Shown one piece after another: positions 1 to 7,446 of a stretch of 46,804 nucleotides of DNA; within the stretch, counting starts at the first letter, position 1; each line of letters opens with the position of its first letter. Under the pieces are notes generated by a model, which had not been told where the DNA came from, did no database searches, and was given only the letters and a program-made list of their open reading frames with translations. This DNA is from Dinghuibacter sp964544695. GTDB taxonomy: Bacteria > Bacteroidota > Bacteroidia > Chitinophagales > Chitinophagaceae. The stretch is taken from positions 1 to 46,804 of the forward strand of contig CAZJDB010000091.1 in assembly GCA_964544695.1 (NCBI GenBank), given 5' to 3'. Position numbers and translations under genes: made by a program.

Positions 1-368
1 ACCCCTCCCCATAAAAGGAAGCGTTCAAAATCGGTTTCTGGAAACCTCGCTGATTGGGCCACAAAGGCCAGGGCCCCCAACAGCAACAGCAGACCTAACC
101 CAATCGAAATGATCAGTTTCCTGGGCTGATTCAATTTCCGCTTTTCGCGAGCCGGAGCCCTGCCCGCCTCCAGGGCCTCGAGAAAACCCAACTGCTCGGC
201 CAGTACCCGAATTGTATAAGGTCTGGGCAGTACCTCGCCGTTTTCAATCCGCTGCACGGATCTAAGGCTGATGCCCGCCTTTTCGGAGAGTTCCTGCTGG
301 GTAACCCCCTTGGCGGAACGTCCCTCTTTGACCAACCGCGCAATTTGCCCCCTATTTAATACCGTCAT
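1..368 (-). CDS. XRE-family HTH transcriptional regulator with C-terminal membrane segment (3' partial)
   Basis: The minus-strand frame opens with ATG at 368 and runs off the left edge without a stop, so the C-terminus is missing. Residues about 6-62 form a Cro/C1-type helix-turn-helix: QIARLVKEGRSAKGVTQQEL, then SEKAGISLRSVQRIENGEV. This is the usual Q-x-L-x5-G-S-x3-R-x-E pattern of sequence-specific DNA binders. A basic linker (REKRKLNQPRK) leads into one strongly hydrophobic stretch at about residues 86-103, so the protein is probably anchored in the inner membrane with its DNA-binding part in the cytoplasm. It is transcribed divergently from the CPBP gene and shares the 87-bp gap with it, which makes that operon a plausible target. 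The HTH and the membrane segment are seen directly; the regulatory target is inferred. Confidence 0.85.
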   Translation of the reverse strand, partial: MTVLNRGQIARLVKEGRSAKGVTQQELSEKAGISLRSVQRIENGEVLPRPYTIRVLAEQLGFLEALEAGRAPAREKRKLNQPRKLIISIGLGLLLLLGALAFVAQSARFPETDFERFLLWGG

Positions 369-425
369 ATTGCGTCATTCTTACGCCATCTTCATCTGGC
401 GCTAGTTTCCAGTGTTTTAAGGTAA

Positions 426-433
426 TAGTTTTG
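426..433 (+). promoter_or_regulatory. Candidate -7 promoter element (TAnnTTTG) for the CPBP-mgsA-GNAT operon
   Basis: TAGTTTTG matches the Bacteroidetes sigma-ABfr -7 consensus TAnnTTTG and lies 22 nt before the ATG at 456. A TTTC about 16 nt upstream could act as a weak -33 element. No Shine-Dalgarno sequence is visible; the leader is A-rich, as is common in this phylum. Confidence 0.4.
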
Positions 434-455
434 GCTCAACCAAAAAATTTAAAAA

Positions 456-1178
456 ATGATCGGCGGCCTTGTAGAATTATTCCTTTCCTGGCTTCTCCTA
501 AGGTTATTTGGATATCGCAAACTTGAAGTCCTGGGTTTTTACCCCACCAGGAATCGCTTATTACAATTTTTGTCAGGACTAATCCTTGCCGTTTTCCTGG
601 TGTGCCTGCTCCAGTATATCCTTTCGGTCCCGGTCCATAACCCCTGGCAGGTGAACCCCCGATATACCCTTCACGACCTTGGAAGTCTGGCCCTTTTTCT
701 GTTCAAATCGGTGGTGTTTGAAAACCTCATTTTTTTTGGAGCGCCCCTCTACATCCTGATAGATAAAATTGGAATTCCCCGGGCGGTGGGGTTTGCTTCC
801 GTGGCATTCGGAATATACCATTGGTTTTCCTGGGGTGTCCTTGGGCAACCCTGGCCCATGTTGATCGACTTTGTCATTTTAGGAGGCCTCGGGCTGGCGT
901 TTGCCTTAGGTTTTGCATGGACTAAGGCAGCCTACCTGCCCTTTGCCCTGCACTTCGGGGTTGACATGGCAACCATGAGCTTCGGCAAAGGTCCCGCCCT
1001 GTTCATCCACACTTTTGCACAAGACCCGCATACGCCGCAAGGCGTAATGTCTATAGTATATGTGACCATATTTTACGCTTGGTTTCCCCTGACCTGGTTG
1101 GCCTACATCGCCCTGGCCTGGTATTGGCGGAGGGCGGCTTTTTTCCCTATCTTACGTTCCAAGAATTCGTCGAAATGA
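456..1178 (+). CDS. CPBP-family (CAAX protease/bacteriocin-processing-like) intramembrane protein with degenerate motif 1
   Basis: A 240-residue polytopic membrane protein with about six or seven hydrophobic segments. Three short motifs match the CPBP (Abi/Rce1-like) intramembrane metalloprotease fold: FENLIFFG near residue 90, FGIYHWFSWG near 122 and LHFGVD near 167. In active family members motif 1 is EExxxR; here the second glutamate is Asn and the arginine is Phe. The motif 2 and motif 3 histidines are kept. It may therefore be a non-proteolytic member or have altered chemistry. The stop overlaps the mgsA start as ATGA, so the two are translationally coupled. The start is the only ATG before the first membrane segment. 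The family call is fairly firm; substrate and activity are unknown. Confidence 0.75.
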   Translation: MIGGLVELFLSWLLLRLFGYRKLEVLGFYPTRNRLLQFLSGLILAVFLVCLLQYILSVPVHNPWQVNPRYTLHDLGSLALFLFKSVVFENLIFFGAPLYILIDKIGIPRAVGFASVAFGIYHWFSWGVLGQPWPMLIDFVILGGLGLAFALGFAWTKAAYLPFALHFGVDMATMSFGKGPALFIHTFAQDPHTPQGVMSIVYVTIFYAWFPLTWLAYIALAWYWRRAAFFPILRSKNSSK

Positions 1179-1627
1179 ACCAAACACGCCTCCTGGATAG
1201 CCGCAAGCAAATCGCCCTGGTGGCCCACGACAACAAGAAAAAGGACTTGATCGAATGGGCCGTATTCAACAAGGCCGCCCTTTCCAGGCATGAGCTGTAT
1301 GCCACGGGAACAACGGGTCGCCTCCTGGAGGATGCCCTTGACAGACCCATCCGAAAGATGCTCAGTGGTCCCCTTGGTGGTGACCAGCAAATCGGCTCCA
1401 TGATCGCTGAAGGCGAAGTCAACCTCCTCATTTTCTTTTGGGACCCCATGGAAACGCAACCCCACGACAGCGACGTCAAAGCTCTCCTCCGGCTGGGCAC
1501 CGCATGGAACATCCCGATGGCAACGGACAGGGCCAGCGCCGATTTCCTGATGACCTCTCCCCTCATGAGCCAGCCATACGAAACCATTATCCCCGATTAC
1601 AGCGCCTATTTGCAGAGGAAGATATGA
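1175..1627 (+). CDS. mgsA: Methylglyoxal synthase
   Basis: This cytosolic enzyme converts dihydroxyacetone phosphate to methylglyoxal and phosphate, a bypass that relieves sugar-phosphate stress. The 150-residue product matches the usual length of about 150. Family landmarks are present in order: ALVAHDNKK near the N-terminus (catalytic-site His), ATGTTG for phosphate binding, SGPLGGDQQIG carrying the catalytic Asp, and FFWDPMETQPHDSDVKALLR carrying the His/Asp pair. The ATG at 1175 overlaps the upstream TGA (ATGA). A longer in-frame extension upstream only reads through the end of the CPBP gene in another frame, so it was rejected. The stop overlaps the next gene in the same way. The enzyme call is firm; why it is coupled to a CPBP protein and an acetyltransferase is not evident. 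Confidence 0.95.
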   Translation: MNQTRLLDSRKQIALVAHDNKKKDLIEWAVFNKAALSRHELYATGTTGRLLEDALDRPIRKMLSGPLGGDQQIGSMIAEGEVNLLIFFWDPMETQPHDSDVKALLRLGTAWNIPMATDRASADFLMTSPLMSQPYETIIPDYSAYLQRKI

Positions 1628-2136
1628 TCCCGCAAGTCCAATTGAGGCCCTGGCAGTGGAAGGATATCCCCCGGCTGGTCCAAATCTGCAATAACGTGCA
1701 CATCTGGAACAACCTCCGGGACGTTATGCCCAGGCCCTACACAAAAAAGGACGCCGAAGAATGGGTGCAATACACCCGCGGGCAGCAACCCCAACGCAAC
1801 TTCTGTATAGAAGGGGACGGCGAAGCCGCGGGCGGAATCGGGATGGTCCTGCAACAGGATATTTATAAACGAAACATAGAAATCGGTTATTACATCGCCC
1901 AGGAATGCTGGGGCAGGGGTTATGCCACGGAGGCCGTAAGACTCATGGTGGACTATATATTCAAGACCACCGATTGCGTCCGGATTTTCGCAGAGGTGTT
2001 CGCTCACAATGCGGCCTCCATGTCAGTACTACGTAAAAACGGGTTCCGCCTGGAGGCCGTCCACCAAAAATCGGTTTTTAAAAATGACGAGCTTCTCGAT
2101 GGGCATCTATGGGTCCGCTTCCGCGAGGGCATATAA
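1624..2136 (+). CDS. GNAT-family N-acetyltransferase (RimJ/RimL-like)
   Basis: A 170-residue protein with the GNAT fold that transfers acetyl from acetyl-CoA to an amine. Visible landmarks are LRPWQWKDIPRL at the N-terminus, the beta-4 strand IEIGYYIAQECWGRGYATEA containing the acetyl-CoA pyrophosphate-binding loop (here CWGRGYA), and the C-terminal NAASMSVLRKNGFRLEA. This is the arrangement of the RimJ/RimL-like Acetyltransf_3 group, which includes ribosomal-protein and small-molecule acetylases. The ATG at 1624 overlaps the mgsA stop (ATGA). Starting further upstream would overlap mgsA by about 190 nt, so that was rejected. The substrate is unknown. An imperfect hairpin follows directly, suggesting the operon ends here. 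Confidence 0.88.
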   Translation: MIPQVQLRPWQWKDIPRLVQICNNVHIWNNLRDVMPRPYTKKDAEEWVQYTRGQQPQRNFCIEGDGEAAGGIGMVLQQDIYKRNIEIGYYIAQECWGRGYATEAVRLMVDYIFKTTDCVRIFAEVFAHNAASMSVLRKNGFRLEAVHQKSVFKNDELLDGHLWVRFREGI

Positions 2137-2138
2137 AC

Positions 2139-2166
2139 GCAACAGCCCCCAGAAGAGGGCCGTTGC
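2139..2166. terminator. Imperfect inverted repeat, probable bidirectional terminator between convergent genes
   Basis: GCAACAGCCC and GGGCCGTTGC form a 10-bp stem with one mismatch around a short loop, between the GNAT stop (2136) and the GH20 stop (2210). T-tracts are weak on both sides, so the efficiency is uncertain. Confidence 0.55.
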
Positions 2167-2209
2167 TAACAACTACTAGAAAAAACACGCTTAGTTAGAT
2201 TCACGTCTC

Positions 2210-4441
2210 TTACTCCACGACCGCTTCATCCACGAATAACCACGCCTTTTCCCCCTCCCCCGGATACCCGGGTGGAATGGAGCCTTTGTTTTTGGCGGCG
2301 ATTTTCAGATAGCGTGAGGTGCCGGAATTCAGGTTGATAAAAACCGTCCTGGTTAAGGAATCTCCGGCGGTGGATACTTCAGTTTCTCCAACAGTATAAA
2401 AGTGGATCCCGTCATCGGAAGTCTGAATGGTTACCCTGGAAGGCGCCCAAATCCAACTCGAGGGCTGGTGGAAGAACCTGATGCGCAAGCTATGTAAAGT
2501 TTCCGGTCTGCCGAAATCAATCGTCCCCGAAAAATCCACACCGTTCCATCCCAGCCACTCATCGTCGGCGAATTGTTCGTCGCTCCCCTGGACTCCGTTC
2601 AACCATGCATTGTTCCCTCCCCGGTTATACGCAGCGTCGGGTGGAACCGAAAGCGTCGCCGCCTTCCCCACAGCCTTATGCAATATGAATTGTTTGCTGA
2701 TCCGGTCCAACACCACCCCTCCGGATATTACCGCCGCAGTCAGCCGGGCATCGCGCATAATCGGAATGGGGCCGTCATACACAGGGGATGCAAGTGTAGG
2801 CGTGGTGCCATCCAGGGTATAGTGAATGGGGTTTCCGAAAGCGCCCCCCAGGCTCACGGTGATCCCTCCCGAGGCATCCTGCCCTGTGTGGGCTTTCAGT
2901 TCGAAGACGTGCCTGGAATAGTTCACGTTCAGGCCATCCAGCCGACGAAGATAGACGCTTAACCTGCGCGTGAAGTCGGGGAAATCCTTCCTGGCCGGCT
3001 CGGTCCAACCCACCTCGGCCAGGGCCGTAGCGCGGGGAAAGATCATGTATTCCGCCTTTGCGGTGGTAGGGACGTATTCCGTCCAAAGGTTGCCTTGCAC
3101 CCCTTCGATGTACTTTGCTTCCTCCGGGGTCAGGACCGAAGGCACGGGGTTGTAGCTGTAAGCTTTTGACAAAGTGGTCAGACCTCCGAAAGCAACGGGC
3201 TCTCCGGGTGCATCGGATTGATAGTGGTCGAGGTAACAGTAATCTCCGGGAGTCATCACTACTTTGTGGTGCTGGCGCGCGGCGGCAATGCCCCCTTCTT
3301 CCCCTCTCCAGCTCATCACTGCCGCGTTAGGTGCGAGCCCCCCTTCCAGGATTTCGTCCCATCCAATAATTTGTCGACCCTGGCTGTTGACAAAGTGTTC
3401 GATGCGACGGATGAAATAGCTTTGGAGTCCGTCCACTCCTGACAATTTTTCTTCCGAGATGCGGGCCCGGTCGATGGGACATACCTTCCAATCCGCTTTC
3501 GAGGCTTCGTCCCCGCCGATATGGATATACGTTCCGGGGAATACGCGCATGACCTCGGAGAGCAGGGTGTCGAGAAAAATAAAGACCGAATCCCTGGTAC
3601 AATATTCATTTTGGATATCCGAGGGAAAAGGATAGGGCTTCCCCGCGCTGTCCAGGCAGGCCAGTCCCGGATAGCTAGCCAGGGCCGACATGGAATGAGC
3701 CGGCATTTCGATTTCGGGGATAATGGTGACGAACCTGGCAGCAGCATAGCTAACCAGGTCCCTGAGTTGATCCTGGGTATAAAACCCTCCGTAAAGGGTA
3801 TCCTCCGGCCTGGAGCCGTAATCGTATGTGGTATGCAGGGGGTCCCCCTTCCGGTAAGCTCCGATTTCCGTTAGCCTGGGATACGAAATGCTTTGAAAAC
3901 GCCAGCCCTGGCTATCGGTCAGGTGAAGGTGAAGGCGGTTCATTTTTTGCATGGACAACAGGTCCACGAGTTTGTACAGGAAGGCCGGGGGCATGTAGTG
4001 CCTGGCCACGTCCAGCATAACTCCCCGGTAAGCGAAGCGGGGAGCATCCACGATATGTACGCAGGGGACCGCGGAACCCGAATCCAGGAGTTGCAGGAAA
4101 CTTTGCTCCGCATAGAATACCCCGGCAGCCGTGCGTGCACGGATTTCCACGCGTTCAGGTTTTATATCGAGCACGTACCCCTCCGCTGAAACGATAGACG
4201 CATCCTTCGTCACATAAATCACCGAATGGCTCTTTCGGGCGTGGCGTGACACTTTGAGGTGCAGAGGCCACAATGCAGCGACCAGAGTAGCGTCGGTAGC
4301 TACCAGGCGCGTCTCGGGAGAAATGATAAATTGACCTGAGGCCGGCTCCAGCGTCTGCGGTTCTGGAATAATCGCATAGCGCTCCTGGGCCGAAGCATTC
4401 AGCGCGCATAACAAAAGTCCTATTACAAACCTATCTCCCAT
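2210..4441 (-). CDS. GH20 beta-N-acetylhexosaminidase with C-terminal chitobiase and F5/8 (discoidin) domains
   Basis: This exported exo-enzyme releases terminal GlcNAc or GalNAc from glycans by substrate-assisted catalysis. A signal peptide covers about residues 1-18 (cleavage near NASAQ). A GH20b domain follows (to about 125), then the catalytic TIM barrel (about 130-470). The barrel starts with FAYRGVMLDVARH, has HLHLTDSQGWR, and carries the catalytic Asp-Glu pair in HIGGDEASKADWK near residue 307. Residues about 520-590 resemble the chitobiase C-terminal domain (YTLDGTTPT). Residues about 600-743 resemble an F5/8-type carbohydrate-binding domain. Its start overlaps the end of the GH31 gene by 19 nt, so it is the last cistron of a three-gene glycosidase operon. 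The length of 743 is normal for the multidomain Bacteroidetes type. Confidence 0.95.
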   Translation of the reverse strand: MGDRFVIGLLLCALNASAQERYAIIPEPQTLEPASGQFIISPETRLVATDATLVAALWPLHLKVSRHARKSHSVIYVTKDASIVSAEGYVLDIKPERVEIRARTAAGVFYAEQSFLQLLDSGSAVPCVHIVDAPRFAYRGVMLDVARHYMPPAFLYKLVDLLSMQKMNRLHLHLTDSQGWRFQSISYPRLTEIGAYRKGDPLHTTYDYGSRPEDTLYGGFYTQDQLRDLVSYAAARFVTIIPEIEMPAHSMSALASYPGLACLDSAGKPYPFPSDIQNEYCTRDSVFIFLDTLLSEVMRVFPGTYIHIGGDEASKADWKVCPIDRARISEEKLSGVDGLQSYFIRRIEHFVNSQGRQIIGWDEILEGGLAPNAAVMSWRGEEGGIAAARQHHKVVMTPGDYCYLDHYQSDAPGEPVAFGGLTTLSKAYSYNPVPSVLTPEEAKYIEGVQGNLWTEYVPTTAKAEYMIFPRATALAEVGWTEPARKDFPDFTRRLSVYLRRLDGLNVNYSRHVFELKAHTGQDASGGITVSLGGAFGNPIHYTLDGTTPTLASPVYDGPIPIMRDARLTAAVISGGVVLDRISKQFILHKAVGKAATLSVPPDAAYNRGGNNAWLNGVQGSDEQFADDEWLGWNGVDFSGTIDFGRPETLHSLRIRFFHQPSSWIWAPSRVTIQTSDDGIHFYTVGETEVSTAGDSLTRTVFINLNSGTSRYLKIAAKNKGSIPPGYPGEGEKAWLFVDEAVVE

Positions 4442-7400
4442 ACTTGATCTTTAGCCGTTGAAAGATAGTCCGTTTTTATATGCAGCACTCCATCCGAAAC
4501 CGAATAGCCCGAAACGGAGTGCCCGTTGAGGCGCACACCCGTAGCCGATTGAATTCCATGTATCTCGAGCAAATATGCCCGACGCAAATACTTCCCATGA
4601 TAATTGCCGGTAGCCGCCCTTACCGTCACCCGAAGGCGGTCCCCGGTAGCCCGCTGCTCCAGGGCTGTCAGGGCATAGGCGCCCTGCCGGTGCGCCCTCG
4701 TGATTCCGTCGTCTTCATATAAAGTGAAATGCCCCGGAGCGCCTGTATAAATATCCAGGGTCAGGGTGTCGGCGGGCCGCTCGCCGTCATAATCCATGGC
4801 AGGATACATGGGGATGATGGCCCCGACCCGCACAAAGAGGGGCAGTTTTTCAAGAGGCGCCGGATAATGGCGAAGCCACCGGGAGCCGTCAAGGCGTTCT
4901 CCGCTCCAGTAATCGTACCAGGAACCGGCCGGTAGATATATACTATCTCGTTCACCCCCACGGCGGAAGACCGGCGCCACCAGGAAGGATTCCCCATTCA
5001 TGAACTCGTATTGCGTGGCAGTTCCCCACGTCACGGAGTCCTGCGGGTATTCGAGGACCAGGGCGCGGGTCGCCGGGACGCCGGTCGAATGCGCCTCGGC
5101 GCAATAAGTATACATATATGGCGTCAGCCTCATCTTGAGGCGTAGGTATTTCCGGTTGATGGAAGTAAAGGGCTCTCCCCAGGTCCAGGGCTGCTTGTCT
5201 TTTGGGGCCCACCCACTCATAGCCATGAGTACGGGCAGGAAGCACTTCCATTGCAGGTCCCGAACGTAGGTCGAATCGCTCCCCCGGAAGATCCCATCAA
5301 TATCACTTGAGGCTGCATTCATGGCCGAAAGGCCTGCCCCTATAAAAGTCGGGATATGGAAGCGAATATACTCCCAGTTCCCGCTTTGGTCCCCGGACCA
5401 AACGGTGCTGTAGCGTTGGGTTCCGGCCCAGCCCATCACGCTCCAAACGAACCCCCTCGCGTTGCTGTTGTTTTCGATCCCTTCATAGGCCGAGCGGCAG
5501 GCATCCAGGGCAAACTTGTAGCCGGGTCCTACCCAGGCAACGTCTAGTTTACAAAGACGCGTTCCATACTTCCCCACCTCGGTGGCGATCCGTTGTACGC
5601 CGTTCTCGGTCCAAAGGCCGGTATGGAAACCGCGCAGCGCGAGTTCCTTCACCACGGAATCCAACTTTACATATCCGCAACCGTATCCGTCGTTGGGAAG
5701 TATCCAGCCCCTGGGCATGTCGTGGGCGATGTATTGGTCGGCTACTTTTGAAATGACGACCGGAGTGGACTGGGGATGCTTTTGCCGATCCGGCTTGTTG
5801 TAACAGTCCGAATCCCCCATCCCCAGCGCCCAGCGCGGCATTAGAAAGGGTTTGCCCGTTATGTCGGTATACCGGTCCAGTATTGCCTTCAGCGAAGGCC
5901 CATAAAAATAAAAGGCGTCAAACCGGTCTTCGTTGTGGGACAGTCGCACCGTATCGCCAAATTCATATTTCCCCACGTCGAAGGTATTGCGTAATACGCC
6001 ATACCCAGCTGTGCTCATATAGAATGGCGCCGGGTTAGGTCGTCCTCCGTCGTCCCATCCATTTCCCTTTTCAATCAATACGGTTTTCCCCCGATGCGAA
6101 AAATACCCGTTCTGCATCCCGCAGCCGTAAAAGTATTCGTTGGACCCCCTTATAAATGCCTGCATGGTCTCTGCGCCAAACACAAGCGGCTGGGCTTCCT
6201 CCCAGATACGCCGCCCCTCCGCAAACAGGGCAAAGCGAATAGGCGCTTTGTAAATCCGCAGCTCGCAAGAAGTCGTACGCAAACTATAAAACGCCCCTGA
6301 ATCGCGCGCCACGACGACTGGTGAATCCGCAGGCAGATGATACGCGATTTCCTTGCCGGCCGGATCGGTAAACGCACCATCCGTAGCCAGCCAGATCCTG
6401 AAAATATCTTTTGTATAGAAGATCACCTTTATCCTGGACATCCCCGAACGCAACAGCCAGGATGAACGGCCAGTCCTGGATATGCCGTTAAGACGTCCCA
6501 GGGTGCTGGCCGCCGCGGTGATTCGCATGTGCAAGGAATTATTGCGAGCATCCTGGTCTCCCGCCATATCCAACCGAAAATCCAGGGTGTGTACGGGGCG
6601 CCCTTGCAGGTCGGCCGTGCCAAGAAAAACGTCCTGCTCGCCTGTCAGTGAATGTATCGTGCCCAGGTATTTCTTACTTCCATCAAGGGTGCAGCGGACC
6701 TGAATGGGCGTGCCGATCGGGCCGGTACCCATATTGCGAACGCGCAAAATAATCGAATCGGAACCCCCGAATACGTTTCCTGTTTCGCGTAGCCCCACCA
6801 GGCCCACGATCCCCGCGTCTTTGGTAAATCCTTCAGAGAGCGTTATATCGTCCACCATCCAATACCAACTGTAATATCCCTTCCAATACCAGCGCAAATA
6901 CACGCTGCGTTGCCCCGCTGCCCACGGGGTAATATCCAGCTCTTCTTTGTCGGGGGTAAACATATCCGTCGCGGGCGCGGCGCCCCGGTTTACATCAATA
7001 TCCCGCCAGTGAAGGCTGTCGGTGCTCACCCCCACGTACAGGCCCGCACCAGGAGCGGGGTGGTGTCCATTGAACCGGAAGGTCTGTTGAAAGCGCAGAA
7101 TCACGGAACTTTTGCCCCGGCAATCGATGGCCGGGGTCCGCACATAGGCATTGGGATACCAGCCCTTTTTTTCCCAGGCGGGCTGATCCTCATCGACGAT
7201 GTATCCTGCCTGGTACTGCAAATGATACCCCCTGCTGGATGAGGCGATGGGCGGGGCCTGGCGTTGATATCCAAAGGACCCGGGATAGGGCTGATTGGTG
7301 ACCACCCAGGCACATCCCTGGCCCGAGCTGTCCACGTTCACCCATCCCGCGGGGAGTTGGTCCGATGAAAAGGATTCCGAATAAAATGGCTTTTGGGCCC

Positions 7401-7446
7401 TCGCCGCAAACGGCGTAAAAAGAAGTATGACTAAGGTTCGTTTCAT
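4423..7446 (-). CDS. GH31 glycoside hydrolase with N-terminal jelly-roll and CARDB-like domains; possible alpha-N-acetylgalactosaminidase
   Basis: A 1007-residue exported alpha-glycosidase. The start at 7446 was chosen because it gives a clean signal peptide (MKRTLVILLFTPFAARAQ) and an ATGA overlap with the preceding stop. After the signal peptide come a jelly-roll/MAM-like domain (about 20-205) and a CARDB-like Ig domain (about 207-310). The GH31 beta-sandwich and TIM barrel then extend to about 850, followed by beta-sandwich domains. The nucleophile Asp is in KLDVAWVGPGYK near residue 630; the acid/base Asp is in TVWSGDQSGNWEY near 684. The KLDVAWVG signature differs from the WxDMNE of alpha-glucosidases. 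To my recollection it resembles GH31 members acting on alpha-GalNAc. With GH20 and a GH123-like protein in the same operon this is plausible, but specificity is inferred. Alpha-galactosidase is an alternative. Confidence 0.9.
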   Translation of the reverse strand: MKRTLVILLFTPFAARAQKPFYSESFSSDQLPAGWVNVDSSGQGCAWVVTNQPYPGSFGYQRQAPPIASSSRGYHLQYQAGYIVDEDQPAWEKKGWYPNAYVRTPAIDCRGKSSVILRFQQTFRFNGHHPAPGAGLYVGVSTDSLHWRDIDVNRGAAPATDMFTPDKEELDITPWAAGQRSVYLRWYWKGYYSWYWMVDDITLSEGFTKDAGIVGLVGLRETGNVFGGSDSIILRVRNMGTGPIGTPIQVRCTLDGSKKYLGTIHSLTGEQDVFLGTADLQGRPVHTLDFRLDMAGDQDARNNSLHMRITAAASTLGRLNGISRTGRSSWLLRSGMSRIKVIFYTKDIFRIWLATDGAFTDPAGKEIAYHLPADSPVVVARDSGAFYSLRTTSCELRIYKAPIRFALFAEGRRIWEEAQPLVFGAETMQAFIRGSNEYFYGCGMQNGYFSHRGKTVLIEKGNGWDDGGRPNPAPFYMSTAGYGVLRNTFDVGKYEFGDTVRLSHNEDRFDAFYFYGPSLKAILDRYTDITGKPFLMPRWALGMGDSDCYNKPDRQKHPQSTPVVISKVADQYIAHDMPRGWILPNDGYGCGYVKLDSVVKELALRGFHTGLWTENGVQRIATEVGKYGTRLCKLDVAWVGPGYKFALDACRSAYEGIENNSNARGFVWSVMGWAGTQRYSTVWSGDQSGNWEYIRFHIPTFIGAGLSAMNAASSDIDGIFRGSDSTYVRDLQWKCFLPVLMAMSGWAPKDKQPWTWGEPFTSINRKYLRLKMRLTPYMYTYCAEAHSTGVPATRALVLEYPQDSVTWGTATQYEFMNGESFLVAPVFRRGGERDSIYLPAGSWYDYWSGERLDGSRWLRHYPAPLEKLPLFVRVGAIIPMYPAMDYDGERPADTLTLDIYTGAPGHFTLYEDDGITRAHRQGAYALTALEQRATGDRLRVTVRAATGNYHGKYLRRAYLLEIHGIQSATGVRLNGHSVSGYSVSDGVLHIKTDYLSTAKDQVWEIGL

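Noticed and set aside
1438..1623. Upstream extension of the GNAT gene
   Set aside because: It would overlap mgsA by about 190 nt, and the GNAT domain begins after the ATGA junction at 1624.
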